Source of the DNA: Lingula anatina
Lineage: Eukaryota; Brachiopoda; Lingulata; Lingulida; Lingulidae
Assembly: GCF_001039355.2 (NCBI RefSeq)
Contig: NW_019775947.1
Coordinates: forward strand, 93,637 to 157,636
Reading direction: 5' to 3'
DNA length: 64,000 nt
In this document: positions 50,801 to 58,962 of the stretch, piece by piece
Layout of the letters: each line of letters starts with the position of its first letter
Numbering within the stretch: the stretch's first letter is position 1
The notes under the pieces: model-generated
What the model saw: only the letters and a program-made list of their open reading frames with translations
What the model was told of the DNA's origin: nothing
Databases searched by the model: none
Program-made: the position numbers and the translations under genes

Positions 50801-53800
50801 TGCAATTGTAATTCCAGTAGTATTCCTATGGCCAATGACGGCCATCTTGTATTTTCTCAAAATGATCAAATATGCACATTTATTACCTGCTAGATATATA
50901 TATATATATATATGTATCACAGTGTAATAATGATAATGTGTAAAACACTGAAAAAATTAACTGAATTTGATAGTGAATTATGTTTTTTCTAGCTGGCATT
51001 AGTTCTAACCCTTTAGACATATGGCGGCCATCTTGGATTTTCTCAAAATGCCCAAGAATATATGTTACTTACTCACCACATACATTATGTGTGGGTGGAA
51101 AGGATGTGTAAAACACTCAGAAACAAACTTAATTTGATAGTGGAAAATTAATCTTTCCAGTTGCCATTATTTGAATCCCCCGTATACTAGAATTCCTGTG
51201 GCACATGGCAGCCATCTTGGATTTTCCAAAATGCCCAAGAACACTTCGTAGTTCCTCACTACAAACATATTATATGGGTCACAAAAATCTGAGAAACAGA
51301 CTTAATTTGATAGTGAACAACGTATCTTTCTAGCTGGTATTAATTGTGCACTAGTATTCCTATGGCTGTTTCTATGGCATATGACAGCCATCTTGGATTT
51401 TTTCATAAAGTCCAAGGGAACTTGTTTGCTATCTGACATATATGAATAAAAAGGGTAATTAGGGTGTGGAAAACTCTGAGAAAATAATTAATTTGATAAA
51501 AATTAACATGGGTATGTACATATTTCTATAGAATTCCATAAATTGGTGGCCATTTTGGATTTTTTGACTAAACGGTAAATTGTTTGAGAGGGCTACGGCT
51601 CTAATTTGATTTAGAATGTCAAAAGGTAACTGCATGCCAAATTTGGTGCTTTTATCCGCCGTGTCACGATTTTTTCCTTAAGCCACCGGACTATAAATAA
51701 TTCAACTTCAAAAGCATCGGTTTAAAAAAATCCAAAGATAATCGTTACTGACTAGTTGAAGCACGTCTTTCATATTTGCAATGNGAAATGTTTTTTAATC
51801 ACAAACAAACAATTATAATATCTCATACAATAAAAGATTCACGTGGTAAAGGATTCCCATAATATGGGTCAGCATAATCAGATCTTCAAATTTTAACGAG
51901 AAAATAACCTGGGCATTTTCTCTTGATCTTATTTTGAAATTTAAAATCCAAAAGGATGAGAAATATTCTCCTCCAATATCTGAACAAATTTTGTGAACAA
52001 TAAATTGAATTTCTCCTAAATGTTTTTTTCAATGAAAATAAACATTTTCTATTAAGCGATTATACTGCTAGAACCACCAAGGCAGTGCAAGATGAACACA
52101 TAAATCAAATCATAGCAAGCATTGCCTTTTAACTTCATAGATTACCCATGTATGAGTGAAAAAAGATACCAAATAAAAGTGAAACAAGGGAATCTGATTC
52201 ACAAAATAACAAGCCCAAAATCTGATCCTATGTTACAGATTAAGATTCCTGGTATACCCTGATCCACAACAGTCCAACCTGGTGAAACATTGTGACTGTT
52301 GCATAACAATAGCGACATGGGTCATGTGACAGGCCATTACTTCACTAGGCTAGTGGACTGCCATGAATCTACTGAGTTAAAAGGGATGAAATTCTTGGTC
52401 TAAAAATTAAGACCAATTCTGTTTTAAGTTTCCTCCCATCTTGTATTATGGTGAAGCAATGGACTTCAAAGGATTGGGCGGTTTCCCGTCTATTGCTGCA
52501 AAATCTATCACAATCTGCTTGGATTTGGGCTGAAACTGCCTGGAAGTGGAGACAAAAACATTTAAGATTACAGCTTTCTTTCTAAAACTTAAAATATCTT
52601 TGGAACTGATATAACAAAGACAAATACAACCTAAGCTAGTCTCCGCAACTTACAGTTACATGGTACATATTATTAGAACAGTTAGGAATATTAAGGTTAT
52701 TCCCGTCAACACGTCTTCTTCAGTTGCATACAGAACATGTAAATATTTCAGGGTATTCAAATCATTTTATTTTTGCAGGATTATCAGAAAATGATTTCAT
52801 GGTCAAACTAACCACCCAAGCAACTAGTATAAAAACAAAACCTTGGAAGATATGGCTTGTTAAACACCCTTTGCCTAACATATCTTTTTGCTTAAGTCTG
52901 GCAAAAGAATATCCCCAAATTACTGTACCTATATTTGACACCTGCCATATCCAGAAGTTTCCTAGAGGCCACCATTTCCGGAATGTCGTGATACTTGTCA
53001 GACACAAAGATCACTTCCCTGATCCCTGATTGGATGATGAGCTTGGCACATTCATTGCAAGGGAATAATGCGACATAGATCGTACAATTCTTCACATCTG
53101 CAGAGTTCTTATTCAATATTGCATTTAGTTCCGCATGACACACTGCAATAGAAGGAAAGTTCAATAAATTCAAAAAGCACACATTTATAATCCTCCTCCA
53201 ACCAAAAAGAAAAAAGTTTTGAAATCTGACTTCTAGTCTGCAAGTCTTCTTGTGAATGTCTAAAATGATAAAAATCTTGAAAAAATTAAGTATATGAATA
53301 AACATGGCATTTGGAGTTTGAAGCAATTACCAAATATAGCAGACAGCACCATCTCCTCTCCAACCTCAAATATCCCTCATCTCAAACAAATCTTATGGAA
53401 TGAATATTTTCTTTGTTATTAGCTAACACGAAAATCAACATTATATTTATTTATTATGTCATTATCTGACATTTATTATGGCAAGTTTTCACAAGATGAA
53501 TATTTATCCGAATACAGACAAAAAATTGCTATCAGTCAAGTGTGATGGTATTTTTTATTTTAATCTTTTGGGGCAAATGAGTCTTTTTTATTTTAATCTT
53601 TTGGGGCAAATAAACAAGCAAATATGCATTACTTTAAAAATAAATTTAATTTCAATTTGGGGAAACCCTTATAAAGTACAAGAAAACAAAAACAAATTTA
53701 GCTTTATTCTAGCTGTTTAATAATAATGCTATAAGTAAATAATTCAACTTCAAAAGCATTGTTTAAAAAAATCCAAAGATAATCGTTACTGACTAGTTGA

Positions 53801-56800
53801 AGCACATCTTTCATATTTGCAATGGATTTTGGACACCCATTATTGAAAAGAAATAAAATCTTTGTTAGATACTTTTATTATTCTATTATATATCTATATT
53901 ATCAGAATTATAATCGTAGGATATTTTCATCTCCATTTAATATTGCACTTGCAGAACCTAAAATACTGCGAAGAATCTGTTCACATAAATTGACCGTGAT
54001 CCAATTTATTTAAATATGTTTACTAGGAACCCAAAAATAAATGTTGCAGCAGTGTAAGTACAAAATTTGAAAAAATTAAAAAGTTCAGTGTAAGTTATTC
54101 CAACATTTCACCAGAGAATAGCGCAGGAGCTGTGATAAACCTCTGCGAGATCTTAAGACCTCATGAGTGGTCTTCTTTTTGTACTTATCAGGATAAAGTT
54201 TATTATTTAAAGACATAATCTCTGTCTCTTTCAGTTTCTTAACCAAGTCCCCCGCCTCACTCATCAGTTCATTTGGGTTCAGCTGTATCCAAGTACTGAC
54301 ACCTTTTACTTTGTGATATCTTACAGAATTCTGGGAAATCAGTTTATCAAGAATGGGAACAGCAACAGCGCCCCCTACCTCAGACCAATAAAAGGGGTCA
54401 TTTCCTGTCTCAAGGCTTTTTGAACGCTGATCAAACTTGGCATGGAGTTGTTCTAGCCATTTCTGAGTAAAATTTGTGTGTGCTCGGAAAGGACCAAGGT
54501 TTCCAAAATGAATGCTGTCAGTATAGGAGCTCGCCCCCATAACGTCGTAGTGACGGAGATCTCTGTACATGTTGCCCATGCCTTTAAAACTAATGGTGTC
54601 TGAGTCAAAGTAGACACCTCCATAGTCATTAAGCATGGCCACTCTAAAGTAATCAGCTTTGTGGACCATACTGAGATTAACAAAGCTTGGATGAACATTT
54701 GATACTGACTTCAGAAATTCACTCTTGTTCAGTATTCTTACATTGAACTGTTTATGGTTATGGCACACAGTGGTAAGCAAGCAGAGATCAACATAAGCTG
54801 GTCTCTTAGGCCCCTCCCAGAATATCCAAAGAAACGGCAGCCCATTTTCTTCAAGCGCTCCAGTCACTTTATTCAGCAGCATTGTTTCCTTATGAACACC
54901 ATCTGTCTTAAAAGGGAACTGTTTCTGTAAGAAGTCCACAATGTTATCCATGATCCTGAATTGTGCTTCAGTCTGCGCATTGGCAAGCATGGTGGGATCT
55001 GGTCTGGCAGCCTTTCTGCTGGAGTTGGCTTTCTTCCTTCCCCCAAGATTGTCTTCAGTGATGGTAGTGACATGACTTTGAGTAGTGCCAGTAGAAGTGG
55101 CTGTAGCAATGGTGCTTTGGCTAGAGGTGCTAAACAGGTGCCCCTCTGAGGTAGACACTGGTTCTGCTGGAGGTAATACAGTCACTTGTTGACCACCTGT
55201 TGTTCCACTTTGGGTCACTACTCCAATATCCCACTGGACTTTGATCAGGAATATCACCGCAGCAATCATCAAGTAGAAAAACATCCATTTGACATAACCG
55301 CGTTTGCCACAAGGGCAAAGTGAACAAATACAAGACATCACATCCATCATTTTTCACCTTTTGAACTTGTATTTGATGTATTAGAAAATCACAACCGTTT
55401 TTTTTTTTTTTTCAGTTAAAGTTTAGTAAATGTTGTGAAGTCAGAGAAAACATGGGAAAAGTCAGGAGATAAGAGGGTCTTACACCACCATATTGCAGTC
55501 CTACTCCACACAAGGTTGTTTATATTTCCATATGTGATTTCACCAGACAGTGATGTTATCTTTAGGTAACCAAGCTCCTACTGTAGCAGTGGCAATACTC
55601 CACTTCAATTCCTCGTTCACATTCAAAAATCCTCAAGTCCTATCCAGTGGTAGAAAAGTACAGCAATATGAAGATGAATCACACTGCAGTTCAAAAGAAT
55701 TTGTCCCTACCAACCTGTCAACTCAAAAGGACTTGAGTTTGATTAAGGAATATTTCATATACGATACCCAGCTGTGATTTATTTTCCAAAAATTGTTCCT
55801 AAATTTTCCTCTGCAACTTTCCTTGATAATCCCAAATAGCCTGCATGCTAAACACTACAAAATCTCCGCATCAAGGTCTGCAAAACACATCACATGAACA
55901 GAACACTCCATATCCCTCCATATCCTGATATGCTACTGTCCACTCACTCTCATTATCTCAGTAAGATTTCATCTCCACGTCTCATCCTCCTCCATGCAGT
56001 ATGTCCACTCTCAGGCCTGGCCTTGGTGGAGCCTCTCATGCATATCTGTCCACCTGATTTATAACCTTTCATATGCTGATTTAATGACCCGTGGCATGCA
56101 ACTCATCAGAGGGACCAGACTACTGCAGTCTACATCTTATTGCATAACATATAGAGCAAGCGTGTATGTGTCCATCTTCTGACCTTTTACCCCACTTTAA
56201 TATTTTACTTTTCTAATTTTATTTATCATTATAATTCTAATTATTTGCTTTGATTTGTTTTAGTCTGCATATTTTTCATTAATTGTTGATAAACTGAAAA
56301 TATAAGTCAAACATTTTGCATTTTCCTTGACCACAGTTAATTATCTTCTGATCATATCTAATACATATTTAATTATCATATCTAATTTTGCTTAATGTTT
56401 TCTCAGCAAAATGATAAGTAATAACACATAAAGATATGTAAATTAAAACCTTAAAAATTATCAAGCAATGACATCTTTATAGTTGTTTAAGATCTTTCCA
56501 CAGCATTTAAATTTATGTTAAGACAAATTCCGTGTAAACACCTATTGATATTAGTGAGCTTTATATGCCTGTCAGGTGTGTCTGATATCATAAATTAAGG
56601 GGCGCATAATGACCTTGGTGTCACCAACTCGGCTGCATTTCAGCTGTGCAGATGTTATCAGCAGTCCATTGTAACGCTTTTGTCACACATGAACTATTTT
56701 ATTAATATGCATGTAGAATTGATCAAATGTGTGATTTTCTAATATAAATATGAAGGATCTCAAGAAAATTTCATTTAGTGGAAGGGTCTGTTGTTTGTGG

Positions 56801-57803
56801 TTTACATGATTGATGATGGTATTAAAAAAGTACATGATGCACATGATGTTGCAAAAATAACACATTATAAACATTTTACTCACTTTAAATTATTCTGTTT
56901 ACCCTGACAAAGTGAATTATAGCATGACATTGATGTTTAAGTATTAAACTCTTACCATAGGGATATTTGGTGTCCAGTTTGTTCTCGGCTACTCTTCTCC
57001 AAGGCAAGAAGTCATCGTTGCAACCGTTGGGCATCCCATTGTAGCCAATACCCACTATCTTGTTTTCCTGGTTCACTATACACGCCCCAACCTGGGAGAG
57101 ATACAGCCACTGTTTGACTAACAACTCTGGATGATCTCTTTTCAATACATAAAATTAAATCCTGTTTTACGACAGAAAATGAATTTTTTTTCAAAATTCA
57201 ACAATTTTTATTACCGTTCTGCAACTAATAATCTCTAAACCCTCTCTATCTACTTTATCATTCTGTTTTCTATATTTTCAGTTTGGTAAGAACACTCATC
57301 AAATAACTTTTAAATCAATATCAAACAAGCTGACATAACTACTTGAATTTTTTAAACCAAATTACTAGGTTTGATCACTGAATAATAAAAAATACCTTAG
57401 AAAAAGGGAAAAAGAGAAGTGCACAGGACGTACAGCTAAACCAATGAGGGCCTTGGGAAGATTATTTTATATTTACCATATTTTTATCCTCAATTAATAC
57501 ATACACACATAATAAAGAAAGAAAGAAACATATAGAAAGAAAGAAGAAAGAAAAGAAGGAAAAAAGAAAAAAAAAAGGAACGAAATGGTCTGGTTGTGGA
57601 GTGGCATGCCTGAGAGTTGGGATCCTTGCTGCGCTGTGCTGACAGGAAAGCTATGGCCATAAAGTATTCCGACCATTCCAGATAGTCTTCTCTCTTCTTG
57701 TTCTCATCTCTGCCAATACAGAATCCAGGCAAAGATTAACATCATAGTTTTAAATACAATTTTTCTATTTCATACAGAAATTCAAGAAGTACCCTAACCC
57801 CTT

Positions 57804-57834
<31 letters not shown>

Positions 57835-58962
57835 CCTCTAACCCCATCCCATGACCTTCTTTGATCAACTTTTGGCTTAGTTATTCAGAAATCGCTGATA
57901 CTCGATCAGTACATGTATATTTCAACTTCAGCTAAGTACCAGTATCTGCATGGTGAAATATAGCACGAAAATTCATGCGTTAGCACTCCTATTGACGATT
58001 CTGATATGTACTGGCAGCACAGCACAGCACAGCACAGCCAGTACATATCAGAATCGTCAATAGGAGTGCTAACGCATGAATTTTCGTGCTAGGATTCAGA
58101 TTCAGAAGTTTATTGACAATCGCCCTACATCCGGGCATGATCAAATACAAATACAAGAAGTAATCCGCAGAGTGATTACCATATACAGTTTGATATATGT
58201 TATATAATGTCTAGACTTAAGCAGGGAAAGTACAAGTACTACTCAATAAAGATCAATATAGGGATAACAAAAAAAAAAAAAAATTAAATAAATAAATAAA
58301 TGAAAAAATAAAATAAAAAAAATAAAAAAATAAACTGATTCAACTAGAATAGGCTACACTAAACCTTATATTAAACTAACTATTATTTAGGGGGATATGA
58401 AAACTGCATCGTCAGTTAATCTAGGTTTTATTCAGCATGGATGCAATTTTCATATCCCTATCTTTAAAACAATCATAAAGAAAATTAGTTGTGCATTTTG
58501 CAATATCAAAATCATTACATTGCAGTACGGTAATAAAAAGTTCACTGATGGACTCAGGGGCTGCACTGCCCAGTATGGTGAAATAATGCAACTAAATATT
58601 TTGGAAGATAGACATTTCATTCATTCTAGAGTAAAAATTCGCCTCGTCCGACATCACTTTTCTGAGGTCGACAAAACAATGTATTGTCCTAAGCCAATAG
58701 TCAAAAATGCACAGTGTACCTTGGTCTGGAATTCATGATATATGATATCATAGATAACGTGGAAAGTTCACGTGAAATTAGATAACAATTTATGTCAACG
58801 CTTAGGTGAACAATCCAATGACATGTTTCGTAGAATTGCCACCTTAAGCTAAGATAACACTTACCTGTTTGTTAAACACGGTTTCTTCTCCGGGGTGGAC
58901 TGAAGTCCATTAGTTGGCGCTGAGCTACAGCGTTTCCGGGTCTCTTCTTCGCGATCTGCCAT
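47737..58962 (-). CDS. DCTD: Deoxycytidylate (dCMP) deaminase, 5 exons
   Basis: Minus-strand join: 58962-58865, 57709-57610, 57091-56956, then exons 4-5 from either haplotype copy (53142-52929 and 52539-52446, or 48426-48213 and 47830-47737). Product 213 aa. The enzyme deaminates dCMP to dUMP, feeding thymidylate synthase, in the cytosol. The zinc site is complete: H114-A-E116 (VCHAELNA) and P139-C140-N-E-C143 ([10 protein letters not shown]), with E116 the proton shuttle. [31 protein letters not shown] and DTKYPY match human DCTD almost residue for residue. The length exceeds the 178-residue human form mainly through a charged N-terminal exon. Odd points: intron 2 uses a GC donor, and a glycosyltransferase gene is nested in intron 3. 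Confidence 0.93.
48213..48426 (-). CDS. DCTD: DCTD exon 4, haplotype copy A (catalytic)
   Basis: Acceptor TATTGCAG|T, donor AATATAG|GTACAG, 214 nt. It encodes the whole zinc site (CHAELNA and PCNEC) and [10 protein letters not shown]. The predicted protein is identical to that of copy B at 52929-53142. The open frame reads past both splice sites, so a longer single-exon call would be wrong. Confidence 0.88.
48835..48895. repeat. 33-bp tandem duplication in DCTD intron 3
   Basis: The unit TTTTTTATTTTAATCTTTTG plus GGGCAAAT occurs twice with a 5-nt spacer. The same pair is present in copy B near 53551-53611, so it predates the split of the two haplotypes. Confidence 0.85.
48992..51693. mobile_element. 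2.7-kb foldback (inverted-array) transposable element, non-autonomous
   Basis: The ends are inverted repeats TAGTCCGGTGGCTTA and TAAGCCACCGGACTA. Similarity between arms continues for about 290 bp (for example ATTAGAGCCGTAGCCC near 49092 against GGGCTACGGCTCTAAT near 51590). Internally each arm is a direct array of a unit of about 180 bp carrying AAGATGGCCGCC or variants: five units on the left (about 49134, 49300, 49478, 49660, 49830), then about nine in the opposite orientation (about 50075, 50265, 50460, 50655, 50840, 51022, 51210, 51387, 51550). The orientation switches near 49900. No transposase frame is present. TA lies at both outer edges, compatible with a TA target. The allelic copy near 53708-53736 lacks the element. 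Confidence 0.8.
49745..49772. repeat. (ATT)n microsatellite inside the foldback element
   Basis: About nine ATT units within the fourth left-arm repeat unit. Confidence 0.9.
51784..51784. other. Single N: probable contig join between haplotypes
   Basis: It lies exactly between the end of copy A (matching up to 53824) and the start of copy B (matching from 47074). Confidence 0.8.
52446..52539 (-). CDS. DCTD: DCTD exon 5, haplotype copy B
   Basis: Same protein as 47737-47830: [19 protein letters not shown] to SIASP and TAA. Intron 4 before it (52540-52928) is a plain 389-nt intron. Confidence 0.87.
52929..53142 (-). CDS. DCTD: DCTD exon 4, haplotype copy B (catalytic)
   Basis: Carries H114, E116, C140 and C143 of the zinc site. 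It differs from copy A by silent changes only, as far as I can see. A single base completing the Val codon links it to exon 3. Confidence 0.9.
54005..54010 (-). terminator. Polyadenylation signal AATAAA of the nested glycosyltransferase gene
   Basis: AATAAA on the minus strand 75 nt beyond the stop codon, at a typical distance for a compact gene. It would also truncate DCTD transcripts if used by the host gene. Confidence 0.55.
54085..55350 (-). CDS. Type II membrane glycosyltransferase, GT32 / Caps_synth-like, single exon
   Basis: 421 aa. Residues 1-20 are cytosolic with Cys and basic residues. Residues 21-38 ([16 protein letters not shown]) form one membrane anchor. Residues 45-125 are a Ser/Thr-rich stem. 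The rest is a lumenal catalytic domain: [17 protein letters not shown] (174-190) and [20 protein letters not shown] (230-249), completed by S250-D251 to give the D-x-D metal/nucleotide-sugar motif. The D-x-R-x-x-L-x-x-Y-G-G-x-Y-x-D-x-D pattern is that of GT32-type sugar transferases and Caps_synth proteins. Possible N-glycosylation sites are N109, N208, N225 and N293. Golgi location and glycan transfer are inferred; donor and acceptor are unknown. It is uninterrupted, lies in DCTD intron 3 on the same strand, and its stop at 54085 is followed by AATAAA. Open reading over the full domain argues against a pseudogene. A retrocopy or an ancient intronless gene is possible. Confidence 0.82.
   Translation of the reverse strand: MMDVMSCICSLCPCGKRGYVKWMFFYLMIAAVIFLIKVQWDIGVVTQSGTTGGQQVTVLPPAEPVSTSEGHLFSTSSQSTIATATSTGTTQSHVTTITEDNLGGRKKANSSRKAARPDPTMLANAQTEAQFRIMDNIVDFLQKQFPFKTDGVHKETMLLNKVTGALEENGLPFLWIFWEGPKRPAYVDLCLLTTVCHNHKQFNVRILNKSEFLKSVSNVHPSFVNLSMVHKADYFRVAMLNDYGGVYFDSDTISFKGMGNMYRDLRHYDVMGASSYTDSIHFGNLGPFRAHTNFTQKWLEQLHAKFDQRSKSLETGNDPFYWSEVGGAVAVPILDKLISQNSVRYHKVKGVSTWIQLNPNELMSEAGDLVKKLKETEIMSLNNKLYPDKYKKKTTHEVLRSRRGLSQLLRYSLVKCWNNLH
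56956..57091 (-). CDS. DCTD: DCTD exon 3
   Basis: Acceptor CTCTCCCAG|G, donor TATG|GTAAGA, 136 nt. Encodes [37 protein letters not shown] and KLDTKYPY, corresponding to the nucleotide-binding N-terminal half of the deaminase fold. GYNGMPNGC is strongly conserved in DCTD. It ends with the first base of the Val codon before CHAE. Confidence 0.93.
57092..57609 (-). other. DCTD intron 2 with a GC donor
   Basis: Starts CAG|GCATGC at 57609 and ends CCCAG at 57092. A purine-rich (GAAA)n-like tract on the plus strand at about 57517-57580 gives the transcript a long pyrimidine stretch. Confidence 0.75.
57610..57709 (-). CDS. DCTD: DCTD exon 2
   Basis: Acceptor TATTGGCAG|A, 100 nt. Encodes [18 protein letters not shown], then [16 protein letters not shown]; human DCTD has [20 protein letters not shown] here. 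The last codon CAG is followed by GCATGC, so the donor is GC, not GT. The protein match on both sides fixes the junction to this base. Confidence 0.92.
57802..57833. repeat. (TTTA)n microsatellite
   Basis: About eight TTTA units in DCTD intron 1. Confidence 0.9.
57961..58091. repeat. Perfect 55-bp inverted repeat with (AGCAC)n loop
   Basis: Arm 57961-58015 is the exact reverse complement of 58037-58091. The 21-nt loop 58016-58036 is AGCAC repeats. It lies in the transcribed strand of DCTD intron 1, so an RNA hairpin of 55 perfect pairs would form. Possible readings are a small palindromic element, an hpRNA or miRNA-like precursor, or a fold-back artefact of sequencing or assembly. A perfect stem implies a recent origin or gene conversion. 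Confidence 0.9.
58092..58333 (+). mobile_element. Probable non-LTR retroelement or SINE 3' fragment with A-rich tail
   Basis: It begins GGATTCAGATTCAGAAGTTT directly after the hairpin and ends in a poly(A) and (AAAT)n-like tail at about 58267-58333. The short body plus A-rich tail fits retroposition. No reverse-transcriptase frame is present and I cannot name a family. Confidence 0.35.
58865..58962 (-). CDS. DCTD: DCTD exon 1 (start codon)
   Basis: ATG at 58962-58960, donor AACAG|GTAAGT. It encodes [19 protein letters not shown], then [13 protein letters not shown], a charged, disordered N-terminal extension. The frame joins exon 2 exactly through an AG|A Arg codon. No nearer in-frame ATG exists in exon 2 before the conserved DYLEW segment. 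The region just upstream (58963-59340) is richer in CG than the introns and is a plausible promoter. Confidence 0.82.

Larger units (their letters stand above)
47074..51783. repeat. Haplotype copy A of the DCTD 3' region (contains the foldback element)
   Basis: Collinear with 51785-53824 apart from small differences (about 1-2 per cent, for example 47342-47346 against 52054-52058, and a short indel near 47644) and a 2.7-kb insertion at 48992-51693. Copy A stops at the base before the N at 51784, and copy B starts right after it. This is best explained as two alleles assembled as separate contigs and joined in series, not as a genomic tandem duplication. Confidence 0.85.
51785..53824. repeat. 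Haplotype copy B of the DCTD 3' region (no foldback element)
   Basis: Collinear with 47074-48991 and 51694-51783. At the insertion site copy B has 28 bp (about 53709-53736, beginning TCTAGCTGTTTAATAA) where copy A has the element, so the difference is not a clean insertion. Copy B is contiguous with the rest of DCTD upstream and is the better choice for a gene model. Confidence 0.85.
53143..56955 (-). other. DCTD intron 3 (3.8 kb), host of a nested gene
   Basis: Donor TATG|GTAAGA at 56955, acceptor TTGCAG at 53143. It contains the glycosyltransferase gene (54085-55350) in the same orientation and AT-rich DNA on both sides. Between 55351 and 56955 I see a T16 run near 55398-55413 and nothing coding. 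Confidence 0.8.
57710..58864 (-). other. DCTD intron 1 (1.2 kb)
   Basis: Donor CAG|GTAAGTG, acceptor GGCAG. It holds a (TTTA)n tract, a perfect 55-bp inverted repeat and an A-rich retroelement-like tail, each listed separately. A 113-codon plus-strand frame at 58397-58738 shows no recognisable features. Confidence 0.8.

Noticed and set aside
47737-53142. Tandem duplication of DCTD terminal exons for alternative splicing
   Set aside because: The duplication boundary coincides with the N at 51784 and the two copies encode the same protein; a haplotype join explains this better.
48176-53326. Two 144-codon minus-strand frames as separate single-exon deaminase genes
   Set aside because: They read through the true acceptor and donor of DCTD exon 4; the added residues at both ends do not match the family, and the two are allelic copies.
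58397-58738. 113-codon plus-strand frame in DCTD intron 1
   Set aside because: No recognisable domain and no transcript context; follows directly on an A-rich retroelement-like tail.
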